This document shows, one piece after another, positions 1 through 11,700 of a stretch of 64,000 nucleotides of DNA. Under the pieces are notes generated by a model. The model was not told where the DNA came from, made no database searches, and was given only the letters and a program-made list of their open reading frames with translations. Positions within the stretch are counted from its first letter, which is position 1, and every line of letters begins with the position of its first letter. The position numbers and the translations under genes were made by a program. Source of the stretch: a virus; IMG/VR virus record IMGVR_UViG_3300034072_001395, positions 1-64,000 of that record, one strand, 5' to 3'.

Positions 1-653
1 AGCAGGTCCTCTGCGGAGACGGAGAGCAGCGCGTCGAGGTCGATGGCGGCGGTGACCCGGCCCGTTGCGTTCGGGCCGATGAGGACAACCCCGGTCCCGT
101 TCGTGACGCCGACCGTGTGTACCGCGCTGCTGTCGGGGTCCACCACGATGGAGCACAGCGCCGTCGCGCCCGAGCCCGTCGTGACGGCCAGCGTGCCACT
201 GTTGATGCCGGACAAGGTGTCGGCGGTCGTGAAGTCGATGTCGACCGCGCCCACGGTCCACTGCGCGCCAGTCGACGGAGATGCGATGTCCACGCCATGA
301 ACGGCCGTCGCCAGGGTGTTCCCTTCCGCGTCCTTGGCAAGCAGCATGTGGACGAAGGCTTCGCCGTCCGCCGCGCCCGAGTAGGTGTAGGGGCCGAGCC
401 CCGTCCCGGTCGCGCTCACAGTTCCGGTCACTTGCTCGATCACGGACTGGTACGACGCGATCAGGCCGTCGGCGTCGGTGAACGCGCCGAAGGTCTTGGC
501 CGATGGCGAGCCTCCCGCGGCGACGCTCTGCGACGTGGAGGACGGCGCGACCACCTGCGCGGGCGGATCGACCGACGCCACCGGCGGGGTGAACGGAGAC
601 GCGCCGAGCGCCCCGTTGCGAGGGCGGATCGAGTTCCAGCCCTGGTTCGCCAT
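1..653 (-). CDS. virion structural protein, C-terminus beyond window
   Basis: Reads leftward from an ATG at 651-653 and stays open to the window edge, so only the first 217 codons are present. It begins MANQGWNSIRPRNGALG and is rich in Ser, Thr, Ala, Gly and Val with few charges, in the alternating pattern of a beta-sheet-rich tail or fibre protein. No enzymatic motif is visible. Its start overlaps the stop of the upstream gene as TGATG, so the two are probably translationally coupled. Family not recognised; the structural role is inferred from composition and position next to virion genes. Confidence 0.7.
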   Translation of the reverse strand, partial: MANQGWNSIRPRNGALGASPFTPPVASVDPPAQVVAPSSTSQSVAAGGSPSAKTFGAFTDADGLIASYQSVIEQVTGTVSATGTGLGPYTYSGAADGEAFVHMLLAKDAEGNTLATAVHGVDIASPSTGAQWTVGAVDIDFTTADTLSGINSGTLAVTTGSGATALCSIVVDPDSSAVHTVGVTNGTGVVLIGPNATGRVTAAIDLDALLSVSAEDL

Positions 654-1078
654 CAGCCGCGCCCGGCGTGCATGTAGACGGCGCGCGCGGTCACGTTCGC
701 CGTGCCTGCGTCCAGCTTGAGCTGGAGGTACAGCGTCCGGTGGATCCGCGAGGCCGTCTCCTCGCCGGCGATGTGCGCGTGCGCAGTCTCGCAGTCCACC
801 GCCGCGGTGTATTGCGTGCTGCCGTCCGCAAGGGTCTGCCACGCGGCCGCCTCGACGACGGCGGTGATCGGGTAGCCGCCGGCCTCGTCGGCGGACAGAT
901 ACCAGTCGAAGCTCACGGCCGTGACAATGTTCGAGAACACGATAGTGATCTGCCCGACCTTCGTGTAGCTCGGCTTCGTGCCGGCCTCGAAGTCGGTGAA
1001 CTGGTACTCCGCCCAGGAACTCGACGCTGCCGCTTCGGTGGTCGAGCACCCGCTGGGTACGAGCTGCCAGGTCGCCAT
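653..1078 (-). CDS. small beta-rich structural protein
   Basis: 141 residues starting MATWQLVPSGCSTTEAAAS. The frame stays open further upstream, but the ATG at 1078 has a GGAGGG ribosome site 5 nt before it and lies downstream of a promoter-like site at 1098-1126, so it is preferred. Composition (many Thr, Ala, Val, Tyr and alternating hydrophobic residues) suggests a small beta-sandwich virion protein; there are no catalytic motifs. It is the first gene of a leftward pair and overlaps the next start by TGATG. Family not recognised. Confidence 0.75.
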   Translation of the reverse strand: MATWQLVPSGCSTTEAAASSSWAEYQFTDFEAGTKPSYTKVGQITIVFSNIVTAVSFDWYLSADEAGGYPITAVVEAAAWQTLADGSTQYTAAVDCETAHAHIAGEETASRIHRTLYLQLKLDAGTANVTARAVYMHAGRG

Positions 1079-1097
1079 CGCGCCCTCCGTCCCCGCC

Positions 1098-1126
1098 AGT
1101 CTAACACGATCGGGGGCGATCGGCCA
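1098..1126 (-). promoter_or_regulatory. promoter-like site for the leftward pair at 1078
   Basis: On the minus strand TGGCCG, then 17 nt, then TAGACT. The -35 is poor but the -10 is good. The same TAGACT/TAGCAT/TAGGAT boxes with 17-nt spacing recur in front of other leftward virion genes. Confidence 0.4.
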
Positions 1127-1127
1127 C

Positions 1128-1156
1128 TTGCGCGTGCGCGCGAGACAGGCTATGCG
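1128..1156 (+). promoter_or_regulatory. sigma-70-like promoter
   Basis: TTGCGC, exactly 17 nt, TATGCG, ending 26 nt before the ATG at 1182. The same pair of hexamers with the same spacing occurs on the other strand at 52317-52345. Confidence 0.6.
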
Positions 1157-1181
1157 TGTGTGATAGAAGAAGGCGCTCCCA

Positions 1182-2783
1182 ATGAGCCTGATGGATCGGC
1201 ACTTCGCCGACATGGTCAGTCGGCTGACCACCTCGACGCGCTACGACGGCATGGCGTCTGTGCCCGGCTACGGTCTGGCGAACACCAAGCCGCCGAACGT
1301 CACCACGTCGAACATCACGGTGCAGCCGTTCAATATCACGGACCTTGACAGGAAGGAGGCGCCTGTGGCGACCGTCCCCGCGACTTTCAAGCTGGAGCCT
1401 GGCGCCTTCTACGCGGCCGTGATCGTGCCGCGTGGTGCGGGCAAGCTCACGATGGACAGCGAGTTCCTCGGCTACGCCTACGCCGCGGGCAACTCCGCGC
1501 AGATCCGCGAAGAACTGCGCAAGCAGGGTACGCTCTCCCGTCTCAAGGAGGACAGCGCGTGCGTCCTGATCGGCGCGTGGATCACGGTGACCGGGGACAT
1601 CGCATCGCTCAATGCCCCGAAGTACGTCTCCGCGGTCCTTGTCGAGGAGTGCGGCTACGATCTGGAGCGCAGCGCGTGGCTTTACGCACAAGCCCGCCAG
1701 GGCAATCGAGACTTCGCCCACGTCAAGCCGATGGCGCAGCCGGCGAAGGCGCAGGAGGCGCCCGCTCCTGTCCCGGTGGGGAAGGAAGCGCCCGCCCCGG
1801 CGAAGAAGGCGCCCACGAAGAAGGTTTCCAAGAAGAAGGAGCCCGGCGTGATCATCGAGCCGAACACGTTCTACGCGGCTGCTCTGGTGCGTGATGGCGA
1901 AGGCCCGCTGCGCGACGAGGACATCGTGGCGGTCACGCCTGCGGGTGAGCACTTCTACGAAACCCCGCAGGAGATCGCAGAGGCGCTCGGGCTCGCGGGA
2001 TCCGATCACATCCCTGACGGGCGCAGCGTTGTCATCGGCCTTTGGCGTGAGTTCACGGTGCGGCGTGACATTGGGCTCTACGACTACATGGACTCGGGCA
2101 CAACGGCGGAGTGGTTGGTGCGCATGATCGACGACGCGATCGCATCCTTCGAGGAGGAGCAGCGCACCGCTTCGCCAACTTCTTCCTTGAAGTCCTTGCG
2201 CGCCTCCGAGCCCGCTGTTACCCCTGTTGAGGCGGTCGCCCCCGCGATCGTCGCCACCCCCGCCGCGGCTGCCGCCGCGATCGTCACCACCCCCGAGCCG
2301 GTCGTCGAGCCGGTGATCACCAAGCAGGAGCCCCCGATGGCCGCCACTCCCTCCACGCCCGCCAGCACCAACCCCACCGACGCCAGCACCGCGCTGACCA
2401 CGCACGCGGACTGGAACCGCAAGTTCCTCTCCTCCGGCATGGAGGGCGCGAAGGACGGCGTCGCGGCCGCCGCCGCGGAGCTGGTCACCGACGCCACGCT
2501 CAAGGCCCTGTGCGCCGCCTTCCCGTCCGCGAAGATGTGGGTCAGCATCATCAACGACACCGACATCGGCCGCGCGACGCTGCTCCTCCTGACGCCCTTC
2601 CTGATCGGGCACCTCACGCTCGTGATGCCCGGCGTCGTCCCCGGCGACCCCGAGAACGTGCGCGCCATCTGCGGCCGCGCGTCCCGCGCCATCGTCAGCG
2701 GCCGGTTCGCGTCCTTCCTGACGAACCTCCGCAGCGGGCTCGTCGGCGCCTTCAAGGGCATCGACGAACTCAGCGCCGACTAA
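1182..2783 (+). CDS. modular protein with a duplicated domain, unknown function
   Basis: 533 residues. Residues about 66-150 and 222-300 are two diverged copies of one domain: both carry an EP-x2-FYAA start, a central SAQIREEL / TPQEIAEAL helix and a (V)LIGAW / VIGLWREFTV strand. Lys/Pro/Ala-rich linkers follow each copy. The C-terminal part (about 385-533) is a separate, more hydrophobic domain (TLLLLTPFLIGHLTLVMPG). Each of the three modules is preceded in frame by an SD-like GGAG and a start codon (GTG 1365, GTG 1848, ATG 2337), so shorter products from internal starts are possible. Own promoter at 1128-1156. It converges on the giant virion gene with a 4-bp overlap. Function not recognised; a structural or assembly role is only a guess. 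Confidence 0.8.
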   Translation: MSLMDRHFADMVSRLTTSTRYDGMASVPGYGLANTKPPNVTTSNITVQPFNITDLDRKEAPVATVPATFKLEPGAFYAAVIVPRGAGKLTMDSEFLGYAYAAGNSAQIREELRKQGTLSRLKEDSACVLIGAWITVTGDIASLNAPKYVSAVLVEECGYDLERSAWLYAQARQGNRDFAHVKPMAQPAKAQEAPAPVPVGKEAPAPAKKAPTKKVSKKKEPGVIIEPNTFYAAALVRDGEGPLRDEDIVAVTPAGEHFYETPQEIAEALGLAGSDHIPDGRSVVIGLWREFTVRRDIGLYDYMDSGTTAEWLVRMIDDAIASFEEEQRTASPTSSLKSLRASEPAVTPVEAVAPAIVATPAAAAAAIVTTPEPVVEPVITKQEPPMAATPSTPASTNPTDASTALTTHADWNRKFLSSGMEGAKDGVAAAAAELVTDATLKALCAAFPSAKMWVSIINDTDIGRATLLLLTPFLIGHLTLVMPGVVPGDPENVRAICGRASRAIVSGRFASFLTNLRSGLVGAFKGIDELSAD

Positions 2784-5700
2784 CGGCCGCCAACCCGCGG
2801 CGGCCTCTCCTTCATCGCCGCCGGGTCGAATGGCAGCGTCGGGTCCGGGTCCGCGATGATCGTCGCGGGCCGCCCGAGCGCCGCCGCCCAGAGCTTGAAC
2901 ACCGTAGCCGCCGGGTCGGTGGTGTCGGCCTCCTCGATGACCTTCTTGACCGCCTCGATGTCCTTGACGGTCTTGAGCGCATCCGAGGGCATGTAGTTCG
3001 TAAACAGGTTCACGGCGGCGATGACCGTCGCGCTGGTCCGGTACTCGGTCACATGTGTGACCGTCTCGCCGTTGGCGCTCTCAAAGGGCAGCGGGAGCGC
3101 CGTGCGCTTCACCTGCACGAAGTCGGGGTTGGCGCGGATCAGCAGGCTCGCCAGCGTCTCGGGGATCCGCACCGTCGCGCCCGTCGGGGTCTGCGCGCTC
3201 GCCCCCTCAAGGACCGTGCGCACCTCTTGGAAGAAGGGCACGTCCATCGCGGTGTCGGCCGAGAGGAGCGGATCCGTCGCCGGCAGGTAGTCGATCGGCT
3301 CGCCCATCGCGGTCGTGATGCCGCTGGCGGACGCTCCGAGGACGTAGCCGGCGAGGTTGCCGAGGGACGCGAAGTGCGAGATCGCCGACGCCAACTCGGG
3401 CTCCTGCATGATGAACAGGGCCGTCTCGTGAGGCGACGCCGTGCGGGGGTTGTAGTAGCGCAGGCCGACGACGCCGCGGTCGCGCGCGTACTGCGGCAGC
3501 GTCGTCTCCGACCCGCGCCCAGGGGCGATCCGCCGCGGGACGCTCTGCTCATCGTCACGGCTGGCGAAGGCGCGCGCCCCGATGGCGGCCCGGCTGGCCT
3601 GCGCCGCCGGGAGCGTGGTGTACGCCTGCCCCTTCACGAACACGCGGGCGCCAACGCTACCGCGGACGATGCCGCGGAGGGACGCCACACGCTCGGGCGG
3701 GAGCGGGTAGCCGTACTCGTCCTCCAGGGCGCCAACCATCGACCAGTAGAAGTCCCGCTGGGTCGGGGTCATGGCCCGCGCGTCGATGCCGTACTCGTCG
3801 GTGCCGTAGGCGTCGACGACGTTCTGCATCAGGGAGAAGGTGCCCTGGTAGTAGCGGCGCATCCGCTTGAGCGCCACGAGCCCCTGCGCGGTCGCGCCGA
3901 GGTCGAGCATCCGGCGGTTGTTGTTCTTTGACCAGGCCCAGAATGGCAGGAAGAACCGGAGGATCAGGCTCCGGTCGACGCCGTGGACGGTGCGGCCGTA
4001 GTTGAGGAGCACGGCGGCAGTCGACCGCGCGGCGCTCACGGGGTCGAGCCCGTCGCGCATCATGGTGACGTACAGGGACAGCCGCTCGATCTGGCCGACC
4101 GCCTCGATCGTGTTGGTGGTGGTGTCCGCCATGAAGTTGACGAACTTCCAGGGGGCGCGCAGGATCTCGCGGGCGACGCTCGGCGGCGTGTCCGGGTTCG
4201 CGGCCAGGAAGGCGCGCGCAGCCTTGGCCGGGTTCTTGCGCGCGTCCTCGATGGACATGCCGACGAGGAGGGCGAAGTTGGCGTTCGAGCGCACCGCGGT
4301 GTCGAACGAGGACAGGACGCCGTAGGTCTGCGCGACCGCTCGGAGTTCCTGCGCCGTCATGGCGCCCGCCGGCGTGCGGACCGTCACCGGCTCGCCGAGC
4401 CAGATCGCCCGGACCGATGGGTCGAACATGCCGCGCGCCGCCGCATCCGCAGCCGCATCGGCCGCCTTCTGGCGAGCTGCCGGGTCGGCGGTGCGGAAGA
4501 ACTCGATGATCCGCTCGGCCGCCGCCGCGCCCTGCTCGCCCACGTCGAGGAGCGTGCCGCGCAGGGAGGCCGCGTCTGCGCCGCTCTTGATGCTCTGCAT
4601 CACGGGGGCCAGCCCGGGGATCATGCCGTACAGCGTGCTCGGAGCCGAGCGCACCAGCGACAGGATGCCGGCCTTGACGCCGATGTCCGTGATCACCCGC
4701 ATGAAGCTGTCCACGGTGTCCGTGACGATCTTGCCCTGGCGGAGCGCGAACACGCCCCGGATGGCCGCCACGTTGGCGAGGCGCACGAGCCGGTCGGCGG
4801 TCGCCTGCGCCATCGCGCCCGCGCCCCGCGCCCGGAAGGCGGAGAGCGACGGGTCGCGGGCCTTCATCAAGGACTGCCCGAGGGCCTGCGCCGCCGAGGA
4901 CGGCAGGTACTCGCGCCGGCCGGCGATGTCGACCTCGACCAGCGTGTCCGCGGGACCGAACACCCGGAGGAGCCGGTCGGCCTCGGCGCGCTCGCTGGGC
5001 TCGATGTATTCGCCGTTGAGCGCCCGGCTGAGGAGCGCGCGCTGGTCGGGCGAGACGGCGACGCCGGCCTGCATCTGGCGCCAGGCCGCGTGCCGGGCCT
5101 GCGCGTAGGCCGCGAACATGACGGCGAGGTTGATCGCGCGGGTGTTCTGCGCCTGCGCCGCGTCCGTCGTGTTGAGGCCGACGATGCTGGTGATGTCGTC
5201 GAACAGGCGCTTGATCGCCATCGGGTCGGCGTAGTCGGGCGCCGGGTCGAGCAGCCGCTCCAGCAGCGGGAGGTCGCTCGGGGTATACACGTTGGGGTCG
5301 GTGTCACCCTGCATGAACAGCGTCCGGCGGAGGTCGCCCAGGAACTCGGGGGCGATCTTGCCCTGCTCGACGCTGATGGTCTGGCGCACGGGCGCCCGGT
5401 CGACCTGGGCGCGCATGATGACGCCGAGGGCGGCCTCGACCTTCGGGGACACCTTCGAGGCGGCGCTGGCGCCGTCCGTCGTGGTGACGATGTAGTGCTC
5501 GTTGATCCACGCCGGCACGTCGATGCGCTCGCCGCGCTTGCGGGCCTCGCGGGTGGCCTCGATCAGCTCGGAGAGCAGCATCTCCGCGGTGACCTTCACG
5601 TCGGGCACGGGCTGGTCGGTGAACTCGCCGCCAACCACCTGCCGGGGGGCGATGTTCGGCAGGACCGCCTTGCCCTCGTCGGACGCGCGCCACGCCTCAA

Positions 5701-8700
5701 AGACCTCCTGCATGCCGCCCCGGATGACCTCGGCGGCGTTCACGTTGCCGCTCGACGTGATCGGGGCACCGTAGGGGTCCACGAGGCCCGGCTCCCCGGA
5801 CAGGTAGCGGTACATCAGGTCGCTGCTCGGCGACTTCTGGATGATGTTGATCGCGTCGCCGATCCCCTGCTCGACCTCGTTGGCGAGCGTGGCGAGGAAG
5901 GACCGGATGGGCGCCGGGGCGCGCAGGTACGGCGCCTGGGCGGCCGCCCCGATGAAGGGGATGGAGAGGATCTGCGCGATCTGCCGGATGAGGGGCGGGC
6001 CCTTGCCGTCGTCGTAGAACGGCGCGCTCAGGGCCTTGTCGATGGCCTCGGTCAGCGACCGGGCAACGACCCGCTCGCCCGCACGGCGGACACCGATGGG
6101 CGGCGTGACGGCCTCCACGTCGATCGCCTTCTGCGCCGACCGCCCCGACCGGATGGCGGGGATGTCCGCGGGCGACACGGGGGCGAACCCGCGCGCCGTG
6201 AACAGCGGGACCGGGTGGTAGTTCACGGACAGGTGGGGTTGATCGTCGATGAACGCCTGCAAGTCGTCGGGCGGCGTGACGCTCTTGTCGGCGGCCTTCT
6301 GCCACGGGGTCGCAGGCACCGGGACGTGGAGATCTCCAGTAGCAAGGTTGCTGCCCGCCATGAACTCGACCAGCTCGTCTTCCGTCATGCTCGACTTGAT
6401 GATCCGCTCGTAGATCGCCACGCCGAGCGCCTTGCGGGTCTCACGGTCCGCCCGGTTGAACTCGGCGCCCGTGATGCCGGCCGCCTGGAGCGCCTTGCGC
6501 TTGGCGGTGTAGCGGATGAGCGCGTCGTCGAGCGCCTTCTCGTAGGCCGCCGCCGAGTACGGGATGTCCTCGCCAGCGAACCGGATGACGATCTGGTAGT
6601 CGTCCGTCTCCTCGGCGGGCGGCTTGAGGTGCTTGGCGATGACGGCCTCGGCCTCGTCGGACATCGGCTTGACGAGCGCCTTGGCGGGGACGCCGCCCGG
6701 CGGGTCGATCATCAGCGGCACGGTGGAAGCGCCGTAGGACACGCGCGTCTGGATGCCGCCGGTCGCCGGCGGGGAGCGCACGCCCTCCAGGGCGGTCAGG
6801 GCGCTCTTGAGCGCGCGGGCCATGCTCGGATCCTCCAGCGCCGCCTGCGTGGCCTCCGCCGCCTCTGGGACCGCCCCGAAGAACGGCGCCGCCGTCTGGC
6901 CGCGGAGCATGGCCGCCGTGCGCTTGGCCGCGAGGCCGCGGATCTCGGCGTTGATGCGCAGCGCGCTCTCGATGGCGTCGAGTTCCGCCGACTGCGCCAC
7001 GAGGCCGTTGGCCGTCCGGTACTGCTGCGCGTCCGCCTGGATCTGCTCCAGGCGCGCGGCCAGCGCGGCCAGGCCACTCTCGGCGCGCTCGACGGCCTTC
7101 TCGTCGGGGGAGAGGGCCGCGCGGGCCCGCTCGTTGACGACCTTGAACACGATCGCCGCACCGGCCTCGTCGGCCTGCACGTCGTCGGCGAAGGTCAGCG
7201 GCACGTCGATGTAGTCGGCCCCGGCCAGGTCCTTGTTGCCCTGGCGGACGCGGGACGCGACGTTGAACAGCGCCTGCACGTCGGAGGCCGACCGCCCCTC
7301 GATGGCCTTGATGTCGCCCTTGTCGTCGACGACGATCCGGGCGATCACATCGAACACCGGCTCGCCGCCCTTGGCCTTCGGCGGTACGGCGGCCGGAGGG
7401 GGCGCGGGAGGTGGCGGCGGAGCGGCCTGGACGGGCGCAGGAGGCGACGCGGGCTCGGGGGCGGGTGCCTGGGTGGGCGCGGGCGCAGGCGCGGCGGAAG
7501 GGGCCTCCACGGGCGCCGCCGGGGGCGGGGCCTCAACCGGCGCCTTCGCCTTGGCCGCCTCCTTGGCCGCCTTCTCCGCCGCCTTGGCCTCGGCCTTGAT
7601 GCGCTTGGCCTCCGCGCCGAACGTCCCGGTGAACGCCTGCGGGATGCTGATGGTGCCCTTGGACCCCTTGGCGAGTGCCTCGATCTGCGCCTTGATCGCG
7701 TTGCCGTGCGCGACGATCTCGTCCGGGGTGAGCAGCGTGTTGCGCGCCACGAAGTCGAGGAAGTCGCCGTCGCCCTTGGCCGCCAGGAACGCCGCCCGGT
7801 CGAGGTCAGAGGCGAAGTCCACGTTGCGCGTGCCGACCTTGAGCGTCGGGGTGCCGCGGAGGTTCGCGGGGAGGCGCGGGTGCTTCTCCGGCTTCGCCTT
7901 CGGCGTGGCGTCCTTCGGCTTGTCCGCCTTCGCGGCGGCCTCGATGGCGCCGGGCACCTCGACCTTCTTGATGTTGTAGACGGTGTTGCTGCGGTTGCTG
8001 AAGGCCACCTCCAGGCGGAGACCCACGGCGCGGATCCGCTCGTCAACCGCCGCAGCCAGGGCGTCGCCGTACTCGCCCGTGGCATCCACGATGAGCGTCG
8101 GGAAGCCCTTCGCCGCAGACCGCTGGATGGCGGTGCGGTGGAGGCGATCGACCTCGGCCAGAGCGGCGTCGGCGTCGTCCGCCTTGTCGATGAACTCGCG
8201 GACCTTGGGGCCCTCCTCCGGGCGGCCGATGTCGTCGGTCTGCCACTTGCCGAACTTGACACCCTCGGGAGCGGGCACCGCAGCCGGCACGCGGAGGATG
8301 GTCGGCTTGTCGGGGTCGGCGCTCCCCTTGGTGGTCTTGCCGACGGCCTCGCTCAGCGCCTTGGAGACGGCCTGGATGTTCGGCATATCGGCGTTGAGCA
8401 TGTCGAACGGGCGCCCGAGCACGGAGGACAGGAAGCCTTCGATGGAGCGACGCGCATCGTCGGTGAGATCCGTACTGGCAAGCGTGTAGATTGCCGCGTC
8501 GATGGGAGACGCGAACCGCACCGCGTAGTGGCCCGTGCGGTTGCCGACCGTGGCGCGGATCGGGGCGCGGGGCAGGGCGTCGGGCAGCGGGGTCGCGCTG
8601 GCAGCCTTGCTGAACAGCGGCACGTCGCCGATCTGCTTGTTGTCGAACAGGATGGTCTTGACGGCCCGGCCGTAGTCGGGGACGTAGACCATCGCGGTGC

Positions 8701-11700
8701 GCAGGCCGAGGTCGCGGGCCACGCGATCGAACAGGCGGGGGACTTGATCGTTGTAGAAGGCCACGACGCCGTTGTACGCCTTGGGGTCACTCTCGGGCGT
8801 CGCTCCAACGGCGCGGGCTGCGAGGTCGCCCTCGGGTGCCGCGATGCCCTTGACGCCCCGGCGAGCGGCCTCGATGACGGCGGCGCGGATGCCCGCGAAC
8901 TTCCACAGGTCGCCGTCGAGGGGGCCGTCGCCCTTCACGCCGTCCTTGTTCTTCTGGTAGTGATCGCTCTGGAGTTCGTCCATACCGAACACTTCGCCCA
9001 CTTCGGAGTCGCGGGTCTTGCCGCGGACGTGAACGGCCGTCTGCTCCGTGAAGTGGTAGCGGTACTTGCCCGGCGCGGGGACCTGCGCTGCGTCCTCCAG
9101 CACAATCTCGGCCGTGTCGCGGCCGCCGGGGATCGTGTAAGTCTCGTAGCGGACACCTTCGATGTCGCGCGCCATCTCCCCGGGGCGCGAGGGGTCGATG
9201 CTCGCGCCAGCCAGTGCCTTCTGCCGCTCTTGCAGATTGGCAGCCTTCCGCCGCGCCTGCGTGTAGTCGTCCACTACGGGCTGCTTCATCTGCTCGACAA
9301 GCGCCTTGCGACTCTGCTGCGGCGCCTTTGCCAGCTCAGTCACGCCGAAGCGACGGAAGAAGCCGAGATTTGCGTCGACATGAGCAAACAAGCGCACCCA
9401 CGGGGCCATCTCCGGAGATGCCTGGCGCGCAAGGCGGTCAAGCACCGCCGCGCGGTGGCGATTGGGCACATCAAGCAGCGCATAGGGCAGTCCTGCAAGG
9501 GACACAGAAGCAACCCCATCATCAGTTGCGCCGCTCAGAAGGGAGTGCGCCTTGTATTCCCGCACGAAGTCAGCCGCGTCCTCGAAGTGTATCACGGCGA
9601 TTGGCGCGTTCACGTCAACGACAGGGAACGCCTGTTGCGCAAGCAGGGACTCCAACTCGTGCGCTTCCCCTTCCGCGCGCCTGACGAGGTCCGTCGCCGC
9701 GTCTGCCTCCGCAAGTGCGGCCTCCAGTGCCTCCTCCACCTGACGGCGCCCGACAAGCGCAACGCCGCTTCCGCGCACCGTGAACCGCTCCAGCGTCCCG
9801 CGCAGGGCCTCGCTCGCCTCCTCCTTGGTCACGAACTTGTCGCCGCGACCCTTGACGCCGTCGATGAACGCGGCGTAGCCGAGCACGTCCTTCTCGGCGT
9901 CCTTCACGCCGCGCGTCTTGAGGTGCGCCTCGAACTGGTCGACGGGCATCCGCCGGCCGGGCATGGCCTCGATGGCCTTCTCCATCCGCGAGACGAAGCC
10001 CGGGGTGACGAAGGCGGCCTCCTCGGCGACCTTGCTGAACATGGCACCAGCATCGACGCCCTCCTCGATGGCGCCCGCCGTGTCGTCGAACTTGTCCGCA
10101 GGCACCCAGGCGAGGCTCTCAAGGAACTTGCGCGTGCGGAGGTCGAAGGCACCCTGCGCGACCACGGGGGGCACGCCGTTGGCGAGGTCCTCCAAGAACG
10201 CGGTCCACCGCTCCTTCAGTGCGCGTTCGGCGGCGGCCACTTCGGTGATGTCCGAGAGCGCGCCGCTGCGCAGGCGCGCCATGAACAGGTCCTCTTGGAA
10301 GCCGCGGAACGTCTCGGCCACCGCATCGTGCCCGTGCGCCGCCGCCACCTGCGTATACATGCTGCGCGCCACGTCGGCCAGCGCGTTGAGCGCCTGCTCA
10401 GCGGGAGAGCCGACGCGCAGCGTGCCCTTGGCAACGCCCTTCTCGACGACGGCCTTGGCGCTCTGGATCAGCACGAGGTCGGTCATCTTCTCGACGACGT
10501 ACTCGTCGAAGTTGGCGTAGCGATACGCGCCTTCCGGGTGGAAGTCGGACAGTCCGCCCGCGACCGCATCGAACGCGCCGGGGGTGCGCGCTGCGAAGGC
10601 TGCGCGCTCGATGATGAACTGCTTGTAGAGCGCCGCGAGCGTGTCCTTCGGCAAGAACTGGCTCATGGTGTGCCAGACCTCGTGAATGACCGTGCGTGTG
10701 AACGCCCCCGAGTCGATCGTGTGCCGCGCGATCCCGACGACCTGGCTCGCCATGTAGTTGACGCCGCTCACCAGAGACGCCGCCGACGAGTTGATCGCAC
10801 TGGAGGGGACAACGGCAAGGGCGAGCCCCTTGAGGCGTTCGGTTCCGAGCATCGAGACGAAGTGCTTGATCACATCGTACTCGTAGTCAGTGACAGTCCG
10901 CGTCCCAGCCCCCGCGCGACCCGCCCGAGCGCGCTCACGCCGGATCACGTCGAGGATGCTCTTGCGACCCTTCCGCCTCCGAAGGGCTGCCCGCTCGAAC
11001 CACGTCAAGGTGCTCCGCTTGAAGCGCGACGCGGACGCATTGGTGAGGATCGTCGCTGCGTCATCCGTCAGCGCCTCCCCGGCCTCTGCAAGTTCGCTCC
11101 GCGCCGCTGCGCGCACGCTCTCCAGGGCCCCGCGCAGTCCGTCCGTCGTCGTGCGGCTGTCGTAGAAGCGCCCGAGCGCGGCATACACCGCAGCAGACGT
11201 CTTCGGCGGCAGCGGGATGGCCGCTTCAAGGACAGCCCGCATCGCATCCAGCGCGGGGTAGGGGACGTACTCAAGGCCGCTGAAAGTCTCGATCGTCCGC
11301 AGCATGCCCGAAGCCACCGCGTCCGCGGCACGCAGGGCGCCGCCGGCAGAGCGATCTGCGCCCCAGGGCAGAGAGCCGGCGCTGCGCTGTGCGAACACGG
11401 CGCGCATGTCGTCCACTTCCTTGATCGGGAAGGCATCGACAATCTGCGCCAGAAGGTCCGCTTCCTGCGGATCGTGGAGAAGTGCGGCGCGCAAACGTGC
11501 GGGAGATGCCTCCGGGAACGCTGCCATCAGTCGCGCCTGCGCTGCGTCGTGCGCTGCGGCCAAGAGGCGAGAGCCGCGAGACGTGCCTGCGTAGACCTCT
11601 CCCGCCTCCTGGCGCACGGCTGCGATGATGTCCTCATAAGCGCGCGGGGCTGCCGACTCCAGAACCACGTCCTCGATCGTCTCCCGCGCCACCTCGCGCG

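Noticed and set aside
1101-2612. 503-codon minus-strand frame
   Set aside because: Antisense to the modular gene at 1182; Arg/Leu/His-rich and without a ribosome site or motif.
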